Shown piece by piece: positions 27,280 to 35,866 of a stretch of 64,000 bases of DNA. This DNA is from an uncultured Oscillospiraceae bacterium (GTDB lineage: Bacteria; Bacillota; Clostridia; Oscillospirales; Oscillospiraceae), in the NCBI GenBank assembly GCA_947624985.1, contig CANQMO010000006.1, positions 42,238 to 106,237 of the forward strand. The letters are read 5' to 3'. Numbering within the stretch: position 1 is the stretch's first letter; every line of letters begins with the position of its first letter. Under the pieces are notes generated by a model. The model made no database searches. It saw only the letters and a program-made list of their open reading frames with translations, and was not told the DNA's origin. Position numbers and translations under genes: made by a program.

Positions 27280-28093
27280 CCGCCGCCGTCCAGCGGCCCA
27301 CCCGCCGGCCCTGGCGGACGGGGGTCTCGTTCCCCGCCCGGGAGGCGGCCTCTATGGCCGGGTCCGGCGCGGCGGCGCCCAGCGGGGTGACGAGAAGGAT
27401 GGTGGACCCGCCAAAGGCGAAATTGCCCTTTTCCTGCCCCCGCCTGACCGGCCCGGTAACGGGCCGGTTCTCTATTTTCCCCACGAAAAGCGCTCCCACC
27501 TCCATGACCAGCAGCGGACCGCCGGTTGTATCCAGCAGGCGGTACTCCCGGGCGTTTTCGTGGTAGACGGGCGCCTGACCACGGTCCAGGGGCTGGACCG
27601 TGTGCAGCACGCCGGGGACGGACACCGCCGGGCCCGGGGTCCCATCCGCGGTCCAGATGTAGCGGTGATAATCCTCCGGGGTCAGCCGGAACAGCCAAAC
27701 CAGCCCGCCCCGGAACCGCCGGGCCAGGTCCTCGTCCGCCAGCAGCCGGGGGAGGGTGTACGCCGTGCCCTTCACGGGAAAGCGCCCTTCCGGCGTGACG
27801 GGCCAGACGGTGAGACGCCCGTCGCAGGGGCTTATAAAGGCGGCGGGGTCCCCGTCCACAGGCCGGGCTTCCGGGGGGAGGGTCCGGGTAAAGAAGTCGT
27901 TGAAGGAGGCAAACTCCGTTCGGGGGCACTGGGTCATGTCGATGTTATGGCGGCGGATGAAGGGCTTTATCGCCAGGGCGGACAGCCGGGTGGACAGAAG
28001 CCGGCCCGCCAGCCGGGATACGCCCGGACGGACCAGGCCCCGGAGCAGGAACCGCCCCGGGGCCGTGCCGTAGAGAAATGACAGCGCCCTCAT
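27275..28093 (-). CDS. psd: Phosphatidylserine decarboxylase
   Basis: 272 residues. It converts phosphatidylserine to phosphatidylethanolamine at the membrane. The self-cleavage site that generates the pyruvoyl cofactor is FGGST near residue 240. Other family blocks are SFNDFFTRTLPPEARPV, ISPCDGRL and LTPEDYHRYI. I start it at MRALSFLYG, which overlaps pssA by 4 nt; the longer track ORF runs through pssA in another frame. Last gene of the PAP2-flippase-pssA-psd operon. Confidence 0.93.
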   Translation of the reverse strand: MRALSFLYGTAPGRFLLRGLVRPGVSRLAGRLLSTRLSALAIKPFIRRHNIDMTQCPRTEFASFNDFFTRTLPPEARPVDGDPAAFISPCDGRLTVWPVTPEGRFPVKGTAYTLPRLLADEDLARRFRGGLVWLFRLTPEDYHRYIWTADGTPGPAVSVPGVLHTVQPLDRGQAPVYHENAREYRLLDTTGGPLLVMEVGALFVGKIENRPVTGPVRRGQEKGNFAFGGSTILLVTPLGAAAPDPAIEAASRAGNETPVRQGRRVGRWTAAE

Positions 28094-28758
28094 GCGGCGC
28101 TTACCCGCCGCAGCACCCATTTCCAGGGCAGCGCGCTGCCCCACAGGTGACAGGCCAGTATGTACAGCACCACCAGTGCCACAAAGGCGATAAGAGCGAA
28201 AAGCTCCTGATTGGTGGGCTTGCGGAAGGGGAAGCGGAGGATGAACGCGACGCCGGTCAGCAGCATCACCGCGCACAGCGCCAGGGGGAAACGGTCGGGG
28301 AAAAACCCGCCCGCGGCGTAGGCCACCGGCAGGATCACAGCGATGGAAGTGATGGGCAGGCCCTGATAGTACTTTTTCCCGTCGTCCCGGGGCGACTCCC
28401 GCCCGGCGGTCACGTTGAACCAGGCGAGCCTTATGAGCCCCGCCAGGCAGTACAGGATCAAAACGACCATGCCGGGCAGATCGTGCATGCCCAGGTGGAA
28501 GCAGATGATGACCGGCAGCGCGCCGAAGCAGACGATGTCGCACAGAGAGTCGATCTGCACGCCGAATTCCTTTTCTGTCTCGGTCCGGTCCGCCTTTGTC
28601 CGGGCCACCTTGCCATCAAAGGCGTCCAGCAGGCCCGACAGAGCCAGACAGGCCAGGGCACAGCGGATATGGCCGGAGCAGGCCAGACCCATGCCGCCCA
28701 CGGAAGACGCCAGGCTCAGATATGTCAGTATGACGGTGTAGTCGTATATGCCTATCAT
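28090..28758 (-). CDS. pssA: CDP-diacylglycerol-serine O-phosphatidyltransferase
   Basis: 222 residues with about seven membrane segments. It makes phosphatidylserine from CDP-diacylglycerol and serine. The CDP-alcohol phosphotransferase motif D-G-x2-A-R-x(n)-G-x3-D-x3-D is visible as DAFDGKVARTKADR and FGVQIDSLCDIV. Overlaps of 4 nt with genes on both sides show tight translational coupling; its product is the substrate of Psd. Confidence 0.93.
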   Translation of the reverse strand: MIGIYDYTVILTYLSLASSVGGMGLACSGHIRCALACLALSGLLDAFDGKVARTKADRTETEKEFGVQIDSLCDIVCFGALPVIICFHLGMHDLPGMVVLILYCLAGLIRLAWFNVTAGRESPRDDGKKYYQGLPITSIAVILPVAYAAGGFFPDRFPLALCAVMLLTGVAFILRFPFRKPTNQELFALIAFVALVVLYILACHLWGSALPWKWVLRRVSAA

Positions 28759-29795
28759 AGATCCACCTCTCTCTTTCTGTGCCGGCCCAGGAGCAGGGCG
28801 GCCGCCAGGGTGAATACGGCTGACACCAGCAGCCTACAGTAAAACTCCGTGCCCCGGCTCAGCACCATGGCCGGCAGGACGAGCTGACCGAACACCGGCT
28901 GGAACACCGTGAGGAACAGCCCTTCCGACACCCCCAGGCCCCCCGGCAGGGGCAGCATGTCCGCCGCCACGGAGATGACGGCCTGCAAGCCGGCGATGTC
29001 CAGCCACCGGACCGCCGTCAGCCCCATCGCCCGGCACACCAGCCAGGGCACGGTGAACAGGGCGAACCGCTGAACGAAGGTGACGGCCTGCACCAGGGCC
29101 ATGAGTCCCATGTGGCTCTTGAAATAGGCCGCCGTCTCGTGGTACCGGTCCATGGCGGCCCAGAGCCGCTCCCGCCGGGCGGGGTTTTCCCGCAGGATAC
29201 GCAGCCGCTCCAGCGCCGTCAAGGTCCGGTCCGCCAGCTTTCTGGCCAGACGGGGGTGGAAGATCAGCAGCATGAGCAGGGCCACGAACCCGCAGGTGAG
29301 GGCCAGACCGACCCAGAAAAGGATAAACATGTTCCCGAAATGGTCCCGCAGAAAGTCCAGCCGGAACGCCGCCAGGGACAGGCCCGTGACCACCAGCACC
29401 ATTTTATAGGTAAGGGTGACGGCCATGAGCGTCACCGCCCCCACCGCCACGGGCACCCGCTCCTTGCGGAGGAAGTACACCTGCATGGGCTGTCCGCCCC
29501 CGGCGGAAGGGGTCACGGCGGAGAAGAAAAAGCCCACCGACGCCACCAGCCAGCATTTTCCCAGCCCCAGACGCTGGCCCTCCGAGCGCAGCAGCAGCCG
29601 CAGGATGACCGCTTCGCCGCCGATGAACGCGGCCACGCAGCCCAGTCCCGGCAGCAGCCAACGGCTGTCGCAGCTGCGGATGGCCTGACGGACCGCGTGC
29701 AGGTCCTCCCCGTGGAACACGGCGACTATCGTCAGCGCCAGGATGAGCGCGAACAGAAGGCCGTTGAGCGCGATCTTTTTGCCCTTATCTCCCAT
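28755..29795 (-). CDS. Flippase-like membrane protein (LPG synthase TM / UPF0104 family)
   Basis: 346 residues with about eight membrane segments. The conserved FFFSAVTPSAGGGQPMQ and DMLPLPGGLGVSEG loops are typical of the flippase-like domain also found in MprF. No aminoacyl-transferase domain is present. It may flip a lipid made by the adjacent genes. I chose MGDKGKK as the start because AAAGGAGG precedes it, which gives an 11-nt overlap with the PAP2 gene and a 4-nt overlap with pssA. Confidence 0.85.
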   Translation of the reverse strand: MGDKGKKIALNGLLFALILALTIVAVFHGEDLHAVRQAIRSCDSRWLLPGLGCVAAFIGGEAVILRLLLRSEGQRLGLGKCWLVASVGFFFSAVTPSAGGGQPMQVYFLRKERVPVAVGAVTLMAVTLTYKMVLVVTGLSLAAFRLDFLRDHFGNMFILFWVGLALTCGFVALLMLLIFHPRLARKLADRTLTALERLRILRENPARRERLWAAMDRYHETAAYFKSHMGLMALVQAVTFVQRFALFTVPWLVCRAMGLTAVRWLDIAGLQAVISVAADMLPLPGGLGVSEGLFLTVFQPVFGQLVLPAMVLSRGTEFYCRLLVSAVFTLAAALLLGRHRKREVDL

Positions 29796-30465
29796 CCCGG
29801 CCTCCTTTCCGCCGGCGCCAGAGCCGCCCGTACCAGGCCCCCAGCCCGGTCCGGCCCGCCAGCTGCCAGCAAAGCTCCCCCAGCGCGAAGCCCGCGGCCA
29901 CGTCCGCCAGCACATGCTGCCTGGTGGTCAGGGTGGAGACGCCCACCGCCAGCGCCATAAGGAGCGAGAAGGCCCGGTACCGGGCCGACACCTCCCCGCG
30001 TCCCCGGATGCCCGCCCAGCACAGCCAGCTGTTGAAACAGTGGATGGAGGGGAACAGGTTATCCGGCGTGTCCAGCATATAGATGAGCCCCAAAAGCCCG
30101 CCCAGCGGCGCCTCCGCCGGGATGACGGGACGAATGATGGCGGTGGGCAGCAGCAAAAAGGCCCCGAGACAAACGGTCTTGCCCAGCATGTCCGCCGCCA
30201 GGAACCGCCAGGCCCGGTCCTCTCCCTGCCGGACCGCCAGCAGATAATTCGCGGCCCAGAAGAAGTAGGCCGCCACATACACCGCCACCGTCCAGGGCAG
30301 AAAGGGCACTGCGCCGTCCAGGGCCGTGGCCATGTGCCAGTGCCGCCAGCCGGCGGTGAACAGGCGGGTGCCGCTGAATACGATGCACTGATAGAGCAGC
30401 GCGCCCGCCAACGCCCACCCGGTCCGGGGCGGCAGGGGGCCGTATCGAGAGGGGCGAAGCTTCAT
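29785..30465 (-). CDS. PAP2-superfamily membrane phosphatase
   Basis: 226 residues with about six membrane segments. PAP2 motifs 2 and 3 are visible as NLFPSIHCFNSW (PSxH) and TTRQHVLADVAAG (HxxxD). Motif 1 (KxxxxxxRP) is weaker, around PTAIIRPVIP. It probably dephosphorylates a phospholipid or lipid-linked pyrophosphate at the outer membrane face. First gene of the lipid operon, with its own promoter upstream. Confidence 0.85.
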   Translation of the reverse strand: MKLRPSRYGPLPPRTGWALAGALLYQCIVFSGTRLFTAGWRHWHMATALDGAVPFLPWTVAVYVAAYFFWAANYLLAVRQGEDRAWRFLAADMLGKTVCLGAFLLLPTAIIRPVIPAEAPLGGLLGLIYMLDTPDNLFPSIHCFNSWLCWAGIRGRGEVSARYRAFSLLMALAVGVSTLTTRQHVLADVAAGFALGELCWQLAGRTGLGAWYGRLWRRRKGGRDGR

Positions 30466-30522
30466 AACGGGCTCCTTTGCTACAACGAGCGGCGGATGGC
30501 CGGGAAGGTTTGTTATAGAATT

Positions 30523-30551
30523 ATCATACTACAAAACACACAGCCTGTCCA
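30523..30551 (-). promoter_or_regulatory. Promoter of the PAP2-flippase-pssA-psd operon
   Basis: On the minus strand, TGGACA (30546-30551) and TATGAT (30523-30528) are 17 bp apart in the 108-bp gap after the GT2 gene. The lipid operon can therefore be transcribed separately from GT2. Confidence 0.65.
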
Positions 30552-30573
30552 CACGGCGCGCCTTACATTTCCC

Positions 30574-31830
30574 TTACGATTTTGTAACAGCCACGTCCTG
30601 AACGGTCATCGCCGCGGTATGGCGCACCGGCCTCCAGACGAAGGGCCGGAAGCAGGCGGTCAGGGCAATGGGGACGTATGTCAGCATGAAAAGGGGGAAG
30701 GCGGCCAGGCACAGGAGGGTCTGCCGCCCGCCGGGCAGATACCGTCTCTCGGAGGCGGCGGTCATGGCCCCCATCAGCGCCAGGCTGCCCGCCATGCCCG
30801 GCAGGGAGAGGAGAAGCTCCCGGACAGAGCCGCCGGCCGCCAGCGCGGTCAGGGCGGCCAGAACGCCCGCCAGCGCGCAGGCTCCGTAGCCGTACATGGT
30901 CAGCGTCAGCGCCTCAAAGCAGCCCCATCGCTCCCGGATACCGCCCCGAAAAAGGCCCCGGCAGAGCCGCCCGGCGTATTTCAGGCTCACCTGGATCCCT
31001 CCCTGGACCCAGCGGGTGCGCTGGACCCAGGACTGGCGGAGGGTGACGGGCTGCTCGTCGTAGACCACCGCGTCCGCGCAGTAGCCCATGCGGACGCCGT
31101 TCACCGTGCACCAGGCGTTGAACTCCACGTCCTCCACCAGCGTGAAGAACTCCCACCCGTCCATCCGGTCCAACAGGGCCCGGGTGAAGCCGAAGCCGGT
31201 GCCCGTGCAGGCGCAGGTCACGCCCAGCCCCATCCGGGAGGCGTTCAGATGGGCGCTGTCGTGCAGGTACCACATGGCGGACCCGGCGGAGACCCAGCTG
31301 GCGCCCGGGTTTTTGGAGGCCCGGTAGCCGCACGCGGTCTCATATCCCGCCGCGAACACCCGGTCTATCCGCCGCACATAATCCGGCGAGAGAAGGTTAT
31401 CCGCGTCAAAGACGAGAAAGACGCCGTATTCATCCAGCGTCCCGGTCCGGCGCATGTGCTCGATGAGGGCGTGCAGGGCGTAGCCCTTGCCCACGCGGGT
31501 CTCGTCGTGCCGCTCAAAGACGATGGCCCCGTGGGCACGCGCCAGAGCGGCGGTGTCGTCGGTGCAGTTGTCCGCGATGACGAAAGGCGTGACATGCCCG
31601 GGGTAGTCCTGAGCGCGGATGCTGTCCAGCAGCCAGGGCAGTACCGCCCGCTCGTTCCGGGCGGCGATGAGGACGGCGTAGTCCACCGGCCCGGTCCGGA
31701 TGGGCGCCGGCGGCGGGGAGCGCCTTTTGAAAAGCGGCAGGAACAGATATACCGCCTGATAGAGATAGCACAGCGCCAGCGCCGCCGGCAGCGCCGGGAA
31801 TACCCACCGGGCCAGCCATGATATGTCCAT
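30574..31830 (-). CDS. Membrane glycosyltransferase, family 2
   Basis: 418 residues: an N-terminal membrane helix, a GT-A catalytic domain (about 45-290) and four or so C-terminal membrane segments. Catalytic motifs are VLIAARNE, FDADN (nucleotide-sugar/metal), EDVEF (base) and QRTRWVQG (QxxRW), the set used by processive GT2 enzymes. Start chosen at MDISWLARW, with AGAAGGTG 7 nt upstream. The neighbouring PAP2, flippase and phospholipid genes suggest a lipid-linked sugar or glycolipid product; donor and acceptor are unknown. Confidence 0.88.
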   Translation of the reverse strand: MDISWLARWVFPALPAALALCYLYQAVYLFLPLFKRRSPPPAPIRTGPVDYAVLIAARNERAVLPWLLDSIRAQDYPGHVTPFVIADNCTDDTAALARAHGAIVFERHDETRVGKGYALHALIEHMRRTGTLDEYGVFLVFDADNLLSPDYVRRIDRVFAAGYETACGYRASKNPGASWVSAGSAMWYLHDSAHLNASRMGLGVTCACTGTGFGFTRALLDRMDGWEFFTLVEDVEFNAWCTVNGVRMGYCADAVVYDEQPVTLRQSWVQRTRWVQGGIQVSLKYAGRLCRGLFRGGIRERWGCFEALTLTMYGYGACALAGVLAALTALAAGGSVRELLLSLPGMAGSLALMGAMTAASERRYLPGGRQTLLCLAAFPLFMLTYVPIALTACFRPFVWRPVRHTAAMTVQDVAVTKS

Positions 31831-31881
31831 GTGAGACACCTTCTTTCCGTGACCTTTACAAACTGAATGATAAAGACCGGA

Positions 31882-31911
31882 GGTAAAGGGAACGGTAAAG
31901 GAAGGGGTAAA
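31882..31911. repeat. Three GGTAAA direct repeats, 12-bp period, upstream of GT2
   Basis: GGTAAA occurs at 31882, 31894 and 31906 (TTTACC on the GT2 coding strand), about 50-80 bp before the GT2 start. OmpR-type regulators often bind short direct repeats about one helical turn apart, and such a regulator is encoded 1.4 kb upstream. Candidate site only. Confidence 0.4.
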
Positions 31912-31946
31912 ACTTATGGGCATGGCCCCGCGCGGGGGCAAAAAGG

Positions 31947-33278
31947 TCAGCTTTGGCCCGGGAGCGGGCCCTCCGCCGCGTCCTGGGCCGGGAGCAGGAT
32001 GGTCATGCGGGAGCCCACGCCCTCATAGGAGCGCAGGGAGAACGAGCCCCCGTGCCGGGACACGATCCACCGGGCGATGGCCAGACCCAGCCCGCTGCCC
32101 CCGGCGGCGCTGTTGCGGGCCGCGTCCGCCCGGTAGAACCGGTCGAAGATATGGGGCGCGTCCTGGGGGGCGATGCCTGTGCCGTTGTCCTGGACCTGGG
32201 CGCAGGCCCGGGACCCGTCCCGGTAAGAGCGCAGGGTGATCCGGGTGCCTGCGGGGGAGTATTTGCGGGCGTTGTCCACCAGGACCCTGACCGCCTGCTT
32301 CACCAGCGCCTCGTCCCCGAGAACGGTGAGCGGCCCTGGCGCGTCCAGCACATATATGTGCTCCCGGTCGATCATCCGGCTCTCCTCAAAGACCTCCCGC
32401 ACTGTGGCGGCCAGGTCCATGGGCTTCATTTTCAGCTCCTGCCGGCCCGCGTCGCCCCGGGCCAGGAACAGAAGCTGCTCCACCAGTGTCTTCATGTGCT
32501 CCGTCTCGGTCTGGATGGCCCGGATGGACTCGTTCAGGACCTTTTCATCCGTCTTGCCCCAGCGGGCCAGCATGTCGGCGTAGCCCTGGATGACCGCGAT
32601 AGGGGTGCGCAGCTCGTGGCTGGCGTCGTCCACGAACCGGACCTGCCGCCGGTACCCGGCGTGCATGCGCACGATCAGGTTGTTCACCGCCGTCTCCAGA
32701 CCGGCCAGATCATCGTCGCCGATGTGGAGCTGTTCGTCCGGGGAGGCCCCGTTCAGATGGTCGATGGCGTCCTCCAGAGAGTGGAACTTGCTCTCGTCAA
32801 AGCCATGGGAGGATATGCTCTCCGTCACCTGGGCGATGTCGTCGATGGGCTTTAGATACCGCCGTATCCGGGCCGTGGCCCGAAAGCAGCCCAGCGTCCA
32901 CAGCAGCAGCCGCGCTCCCGTCAGGCAGACCAGGCAAAAGCTCAGCCAGAACAGGAACACGCTCATATCCGCGGTGGTCTTTCCGACCTGAAAGACCACT
33001 ATCCCGGTAAGGACGTCCTCACCCTGGAGCTGCCGGATCACGCTGTGGGCGAATGTGTGCAGATCGGCGAAGGCCCTGTCGGCCGGCTGGATATACCACT
33101 CGGTGCCGGCGGTCAGGGACACGCCCGCCGCCTGGGCCGTGGCGAAGCACCACGCCGCCACGGCCACGGCGAACAGGACCAGGGTCTGAAAGAGGATCCG
33201 CCAGAGCTTTTTCCACTGCAACGACCAGCCGATCCGCCGGGCGATGGAGGTGGTGCGGGTGCGTCTGCCCTCGTTCAT
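31947..33278 (-). CDS. Sensor histidine kinase
   Basis: 443 residues. TM1 is about 27-50, a short external loop of about 50 residues carries WYIQPADRAF, and TM2 is about 105-130. The phosphoacceptor is His221 in VDDASHELRTP, and the ATPase domain has VDNARKYSPAG, DNGTGIAPQD and GGSGLGLAIARW. The small external loop suggests membrane-level or modest extracytoplasmic sensing. It overlaps its regulator by 4 nt. GT2 follows downstream on the same strand after 116 bp. Confidence 0.92.
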   Translation of the reverse strand: MNEGRRTRTTSIARRIGWSLQWKKLWRILFQTLVLFAVAVAAWCFATAQAAGVSLTAGTEWYIQPADRAFADLHTFAHSVIRQLQGEDVLTGIVVFQVGKTTADMSVFLFWLSFCLVCLTGARLLLWTLGCFRATARIRRYLKPIDDIAQVTESISSHGFDESKFHSLEDAIDHLNGASPDEQLHIGDDDLAGLETAVNNLIVRMHAGYRRQVRFVDDASHELRTPIAVIQGYADMLARWGKTDEKVLNESIRAIQTETEHMKTLVEQLLFLARGDAGRQELKMKPMDLAATVREVFEESRMIDREHIYVLDAPGPLTVLGDEALVKQAVRVLVDNARKYSPAGTRITLRSYRDGSRACAQVQDNGTGIAPQDAPHIFDRFYRADAARNSAAGGSGLGLAIARWIVSRHGGSFSLRSYEGVGSRMTILLPAQDAAEGPLPGQS

Positions 33279-33961
33279 GCCCCGTCCCCCTTGATGACGT
33301 AGCCCACGCCCCGGACGGTGTGGATGAGCTTGACGCCGAAGGGGTCGTCGAGCTTCTGGCGCAGGTAGCGGATGTACACGTCCACCACGTTCGTCTCCCC
33401 GGCGTAGTCGTAGCCCCAGACCTTCTCCAGCAGCATGTCCCGGGTCTGCACGATATCCCGGTTTTCCAGCAGGGTCTGCAAAAGCAGGAATTCCTTATAG
33501 GTCAGCTGTACCGGCGTGCCGTCATAGGCCGCCGTGTGCCGGGCCGGGTCAAGCTCCAGCGCGCCGCAGCGCAGGGCCGCCGTCTTTTTGGACGCGGCCG
33601 CGCCGGTGCGCAGCGCCGCCCGGATACGGGCCAGAAGCTCCTCGATGGAGAAGGGCTTGGTGATATAGTCGTTGGCGCCCATGTCCAGGCCGCTGACCTT
33701 GTCCATCACCGAGTCCCGGGCGGTGAGCAGTATGACGGGCAGATCCTTTTCGTTCCGGAGCCGCCGCAGCACCTCCAGACCGTTCAGGCCCGGCAGCATC
33801 ACGTCCAGCAGAATAAGGTCGGGCTCCCCGGTCAGAGCCATCTCCAGCCCGGTGCGCCCGTCGGCGGCCCGGGATACGGTGTAGCCCTCGTGGTCGAGCT
33901 CCAGTTCGATGAACCGGGCCAGCCGCGCCTCGTCCTCCACGATGAGAATGTGTGCGCTCAT
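33275..33961 (-). CDS. OmpR/PhoB-family response regulator
   Basis: 228 residues. The receiver has phosphoacceptor Asp53 in LILLDVMLP, preceded by the VEDEA acidic pair and followed by LLTARDS and ITKPFSIEE. The C-terminal winged helix ends VDVYIRYLRQKLDDPF and HTVRGVGYVI. Cognate kinase overlaps by 4 nt. Direct repeats before GT2 are a candidate target. Confidence 0.94.
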   Translation of the reverse strand: MSAHILIVEDEARLARFIELELDHEGYTVSRAADGRTGLEMALTGEPDLILLDVMLPGLNGLEVLRRLRNEKDLPVILLTARDSVMDKVSGLDMGANDYITKPFSIEELLARIRAALRTGAAASKKTAALRCGALELDPARHTAAYDGTPVQLTYKEFLLLQTLLENRDIVQTRDMLLEKVWGYDYAGETNVVDVYIRYLRQKLDDPFGVKLIHTVRGVGYVIKGDGA

Positions 33962-34031
33962 ATCTGTCTGTCCTCCTGTACGGGACGGGGGACCGGCTTT
34001 TGCGCCGGTCCCCCTGGTGTGCTGGGCCGTA

Positions 34032-34574
34032 TCAGCCGTTCTGGTCCTCGTCGCTCTGGATGGACTCTTTGATACTGTCGGCGATGTCGCTCATTTTGCC
34101 CATGGCGTTGTTGATACCGTCCCGGCCAAGCTGCCGGCCCTCGAACCGGTACTGACAGCTGCAAAACAGTCCCGCGATCAGCACCACCAGCATGAGCCCG
34201 AAGCTGGCCAGCAGCAGCACCACCAGCACCAGCACCGGCACGGCCAGGAGCTGCTTGCCGTGGCGCATGACCACAAAGTCGTTGTCCAGAGAGATCTGGA
34301 ACAGCCGCTTTATATATCCCCAGAGCTCCGCGAAGCCGTTGGAGAAGAAGTTGGGCCCCTGATGGGAGCTTACGTTTTTCACCTGCTTCACGCCGGGGTC
34401 CGTATATCCGCCGTCCGTCTCCACGTTCACGCCGCCCGCGGTCTTGTGTGCCCGCTCCAAAAGGACCATGGCGTCCAGCATATCCCAGTCGGCCTCCTCC
34501 AGAGCGGCCCGGGCCTCCTCCAGAGATACGCCCGCCTTTTTGCTCAGAAGCTCTGCCATCTCGTACCGTTCCAT
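34032..34574 (-). CDS. UBA-like / DUF4342 membrane protein
   Basis: 180 residues. The N-terminal 40 residues form a UBA-like three-helix domain (LLSKKAGVSLEEARAALEEADWDMLDAMVLLE), as at the start of EF-Ts. A central DUF4342 segment (FVVMRHGKQLLAVPVLVLVVLL) and a hydrophobic region (about 103-138) follow, then a charged tail. Family function is unknown; it resembles a membrane-bound adaptor. GGAGGTATCG precedes the start. Confidence 0.8.
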   Translation of the reverse strand: MERYEMAELLSKKAGVSLEEARAALEEADWDMLDAMVLLERAHKTAGGVNVETDGGYTDPGVKQVKNVSSHQGPNFFSNGFAELWGYIKRLFQISLDNDFVVMRHGKQLLAVPVLVLVVLLLASFGLMLVVLIAGLFCSCQYRFEGRQLGRDGINNAMGKMSDIADSIKESIQSDEDQNG

Positions 34575-34671
34575 TACGATACCTCCTTGTCTTTATCGGC
34601 TCAAAGCTTAACACGCCATGTTTAGAAGCAAATGCAAAGCTGATTAAAATCGGATTAAAAACGGATGGGCT

Positions 34672-35865
34672 CTATAAGAAAATGGGCGCGGGCGTGGGGA
34701 CGGGGGTGGCGTCGGGGGCCGGGGTCTCCGCCGGGGCGAAATAGCCAAAGTTCTCAGGGCAGGCGGGATATTGGCTGGTGTCCCACCAGTAAGCGCCCCA
34801 CAGGTCCCGGTCCCCGGCCAGGAACACCGGCGGCGTGCGCTCCGCCCAGCCGGACACGTCCACATGGTATCCCGCTCCGGCCAGGGTCACAATGTTCCAG
34901 AAATGGGTCTCGCCGTCCAGCCGTCCGGTCACGGTCACGCACTCGAAGCCCAGCGCCCGGCACCCGGCCTCCATGGCCAGCGCCAGCCCCTGGCTGTCCG
35001 CCGCCCGGCCCACCAGTGCGTCCCACACGGTGGCTCCGGCGTCCTCGTCCCATTGGCAGAGGTCGGAGAGATACTGACAGAGATCGTAGAGGCTCACCGC
35101 GGCCAGAGGGCCGTTGTCGCTGTCCGGCGCGGGTGTCAGCGCCTGCGTCAGGGCGTCCAGCGCCCCGGCGAGCTCCTGCCGCCGCCGGTCCAGCGCCTCC
35201 TGGCCCATATCGTAGTCCAGACCGATCTCCGCGATCCGGTCCGGGCCCGTCTCCGGGTAGAAGGTCACCGCCGCCTCCGGCAGCACCGGGCAGGCGGTCA
35301 GATCGGCAAAATAAGCGTCGGATATACACGCGCGCACCCCGTCCGCCGTCAGGGTCTCGTCGGTCACCTCCAGCGCCAGATAGGTCTCTCCGGCACGGAG
35401 GGCGCCGTCCAGCCGGGCGCGCAGCGCCCGCAGGCCGCCGGTCTGCTCCACTGTGGACATCTGTGCCGCGGAGCGGGTGTAGGTGATGGTCATGTCCGCC
35501 CGGTAGTAGCTGACGATACGGCTCAGGTCATAGGTGATGTCCTCCACCGCGAAGGCGCCCAGTGCCGTGGCGGACTTCACCTCCCAGCAGACGGCGGACA
35601 GGTCCTGGCTCACGTCGCCGTCGTAGTTGGCAAATTGCAGCCGGGCGCTCTCCTCCCGGCCGGCCACCAGCTCCATGATGGCCTGATACAGACCGTCCCG
35701 GTCCGCGATGCTGTGGTCGGCTCCGTCCGTGGGCGTGTCGTGGACGGCGGGGGCCTGGTACAGCTCGCTCACGGTGTACTCCGTATCGAACAGCCCCGCG
35801 CATCCAGTGAGGCAAAAAAGCAGCGCCAGCGCGGCCGGCGCCAGGACCCGGCGAAAGCGGCCCAT
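34672..35865 (-). CDS. Lipoprotein with transglutaminase-like domain lacking the catalytic Cys
   Basis: 397 residues. The lipobox LTGC lies near residue 22. The C-terminal third resembles the transglutaminase-like (papain-fold) core. Where active members have a VCQGYA-type nucleophile segment, this protein has ADSQGLALA (about residues 289-297), so Cys is replaced by Ser. The downstream His (THFWNIV) and Asp (YHVDVSGW) are kept. It should be catalytically impaired and may bind a surface substrate. It starts 1 bp after the LUD gene stop, suggesting cotranscription. Confidence 0.75.
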   Translation of the reverse strand: MGRFRRVLAPAALALLFCLTGCAGLFDTEYTVSELYQAPAVHDTPTDGADHSIADRDGLYQAIMELVAGREESARLQFANYDGDVSQDLSAVCWEVKSATALGAFAVEDITYDLSRIVSYYRADMTITYTRSAAQMSTVEQTGGLRALRARLDGALRAGETYLALEVTDETLTADGVRACISDAYFADLTACPVLPEAAVTFYPETGPDRIAEIGLDYDMGQEALDRRRQELAGALDALTQALTPAPDSDNGPLAAVSLYDLCQYLSDLCQWDEDAGATVWDALVGRAADSQGLALAMEAGCRALGFECVTVTGRLDGETHFWNIVTLAGAGYHVDVSGWAERTPPVFLAGDRDLWGAYWWDTSQYPACPENFGYFAPAETPAPDATPVPTPAPIFL

Positions 35866-35866
35866 C

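Noticed and set aside
26027-28081. 684-aa plus-strand ORF across MATE and psd
   Set aside because: Spans two convergent well-supported genes and a terminator; composition is that of an out-of-frame shadow.
29743-31821. 692-aa plus-strand ORF
   Set aside because: Antisense to PAP2, its promoter and GT2; Gly/Pro/Arg/His-rich with no recognisable domain.
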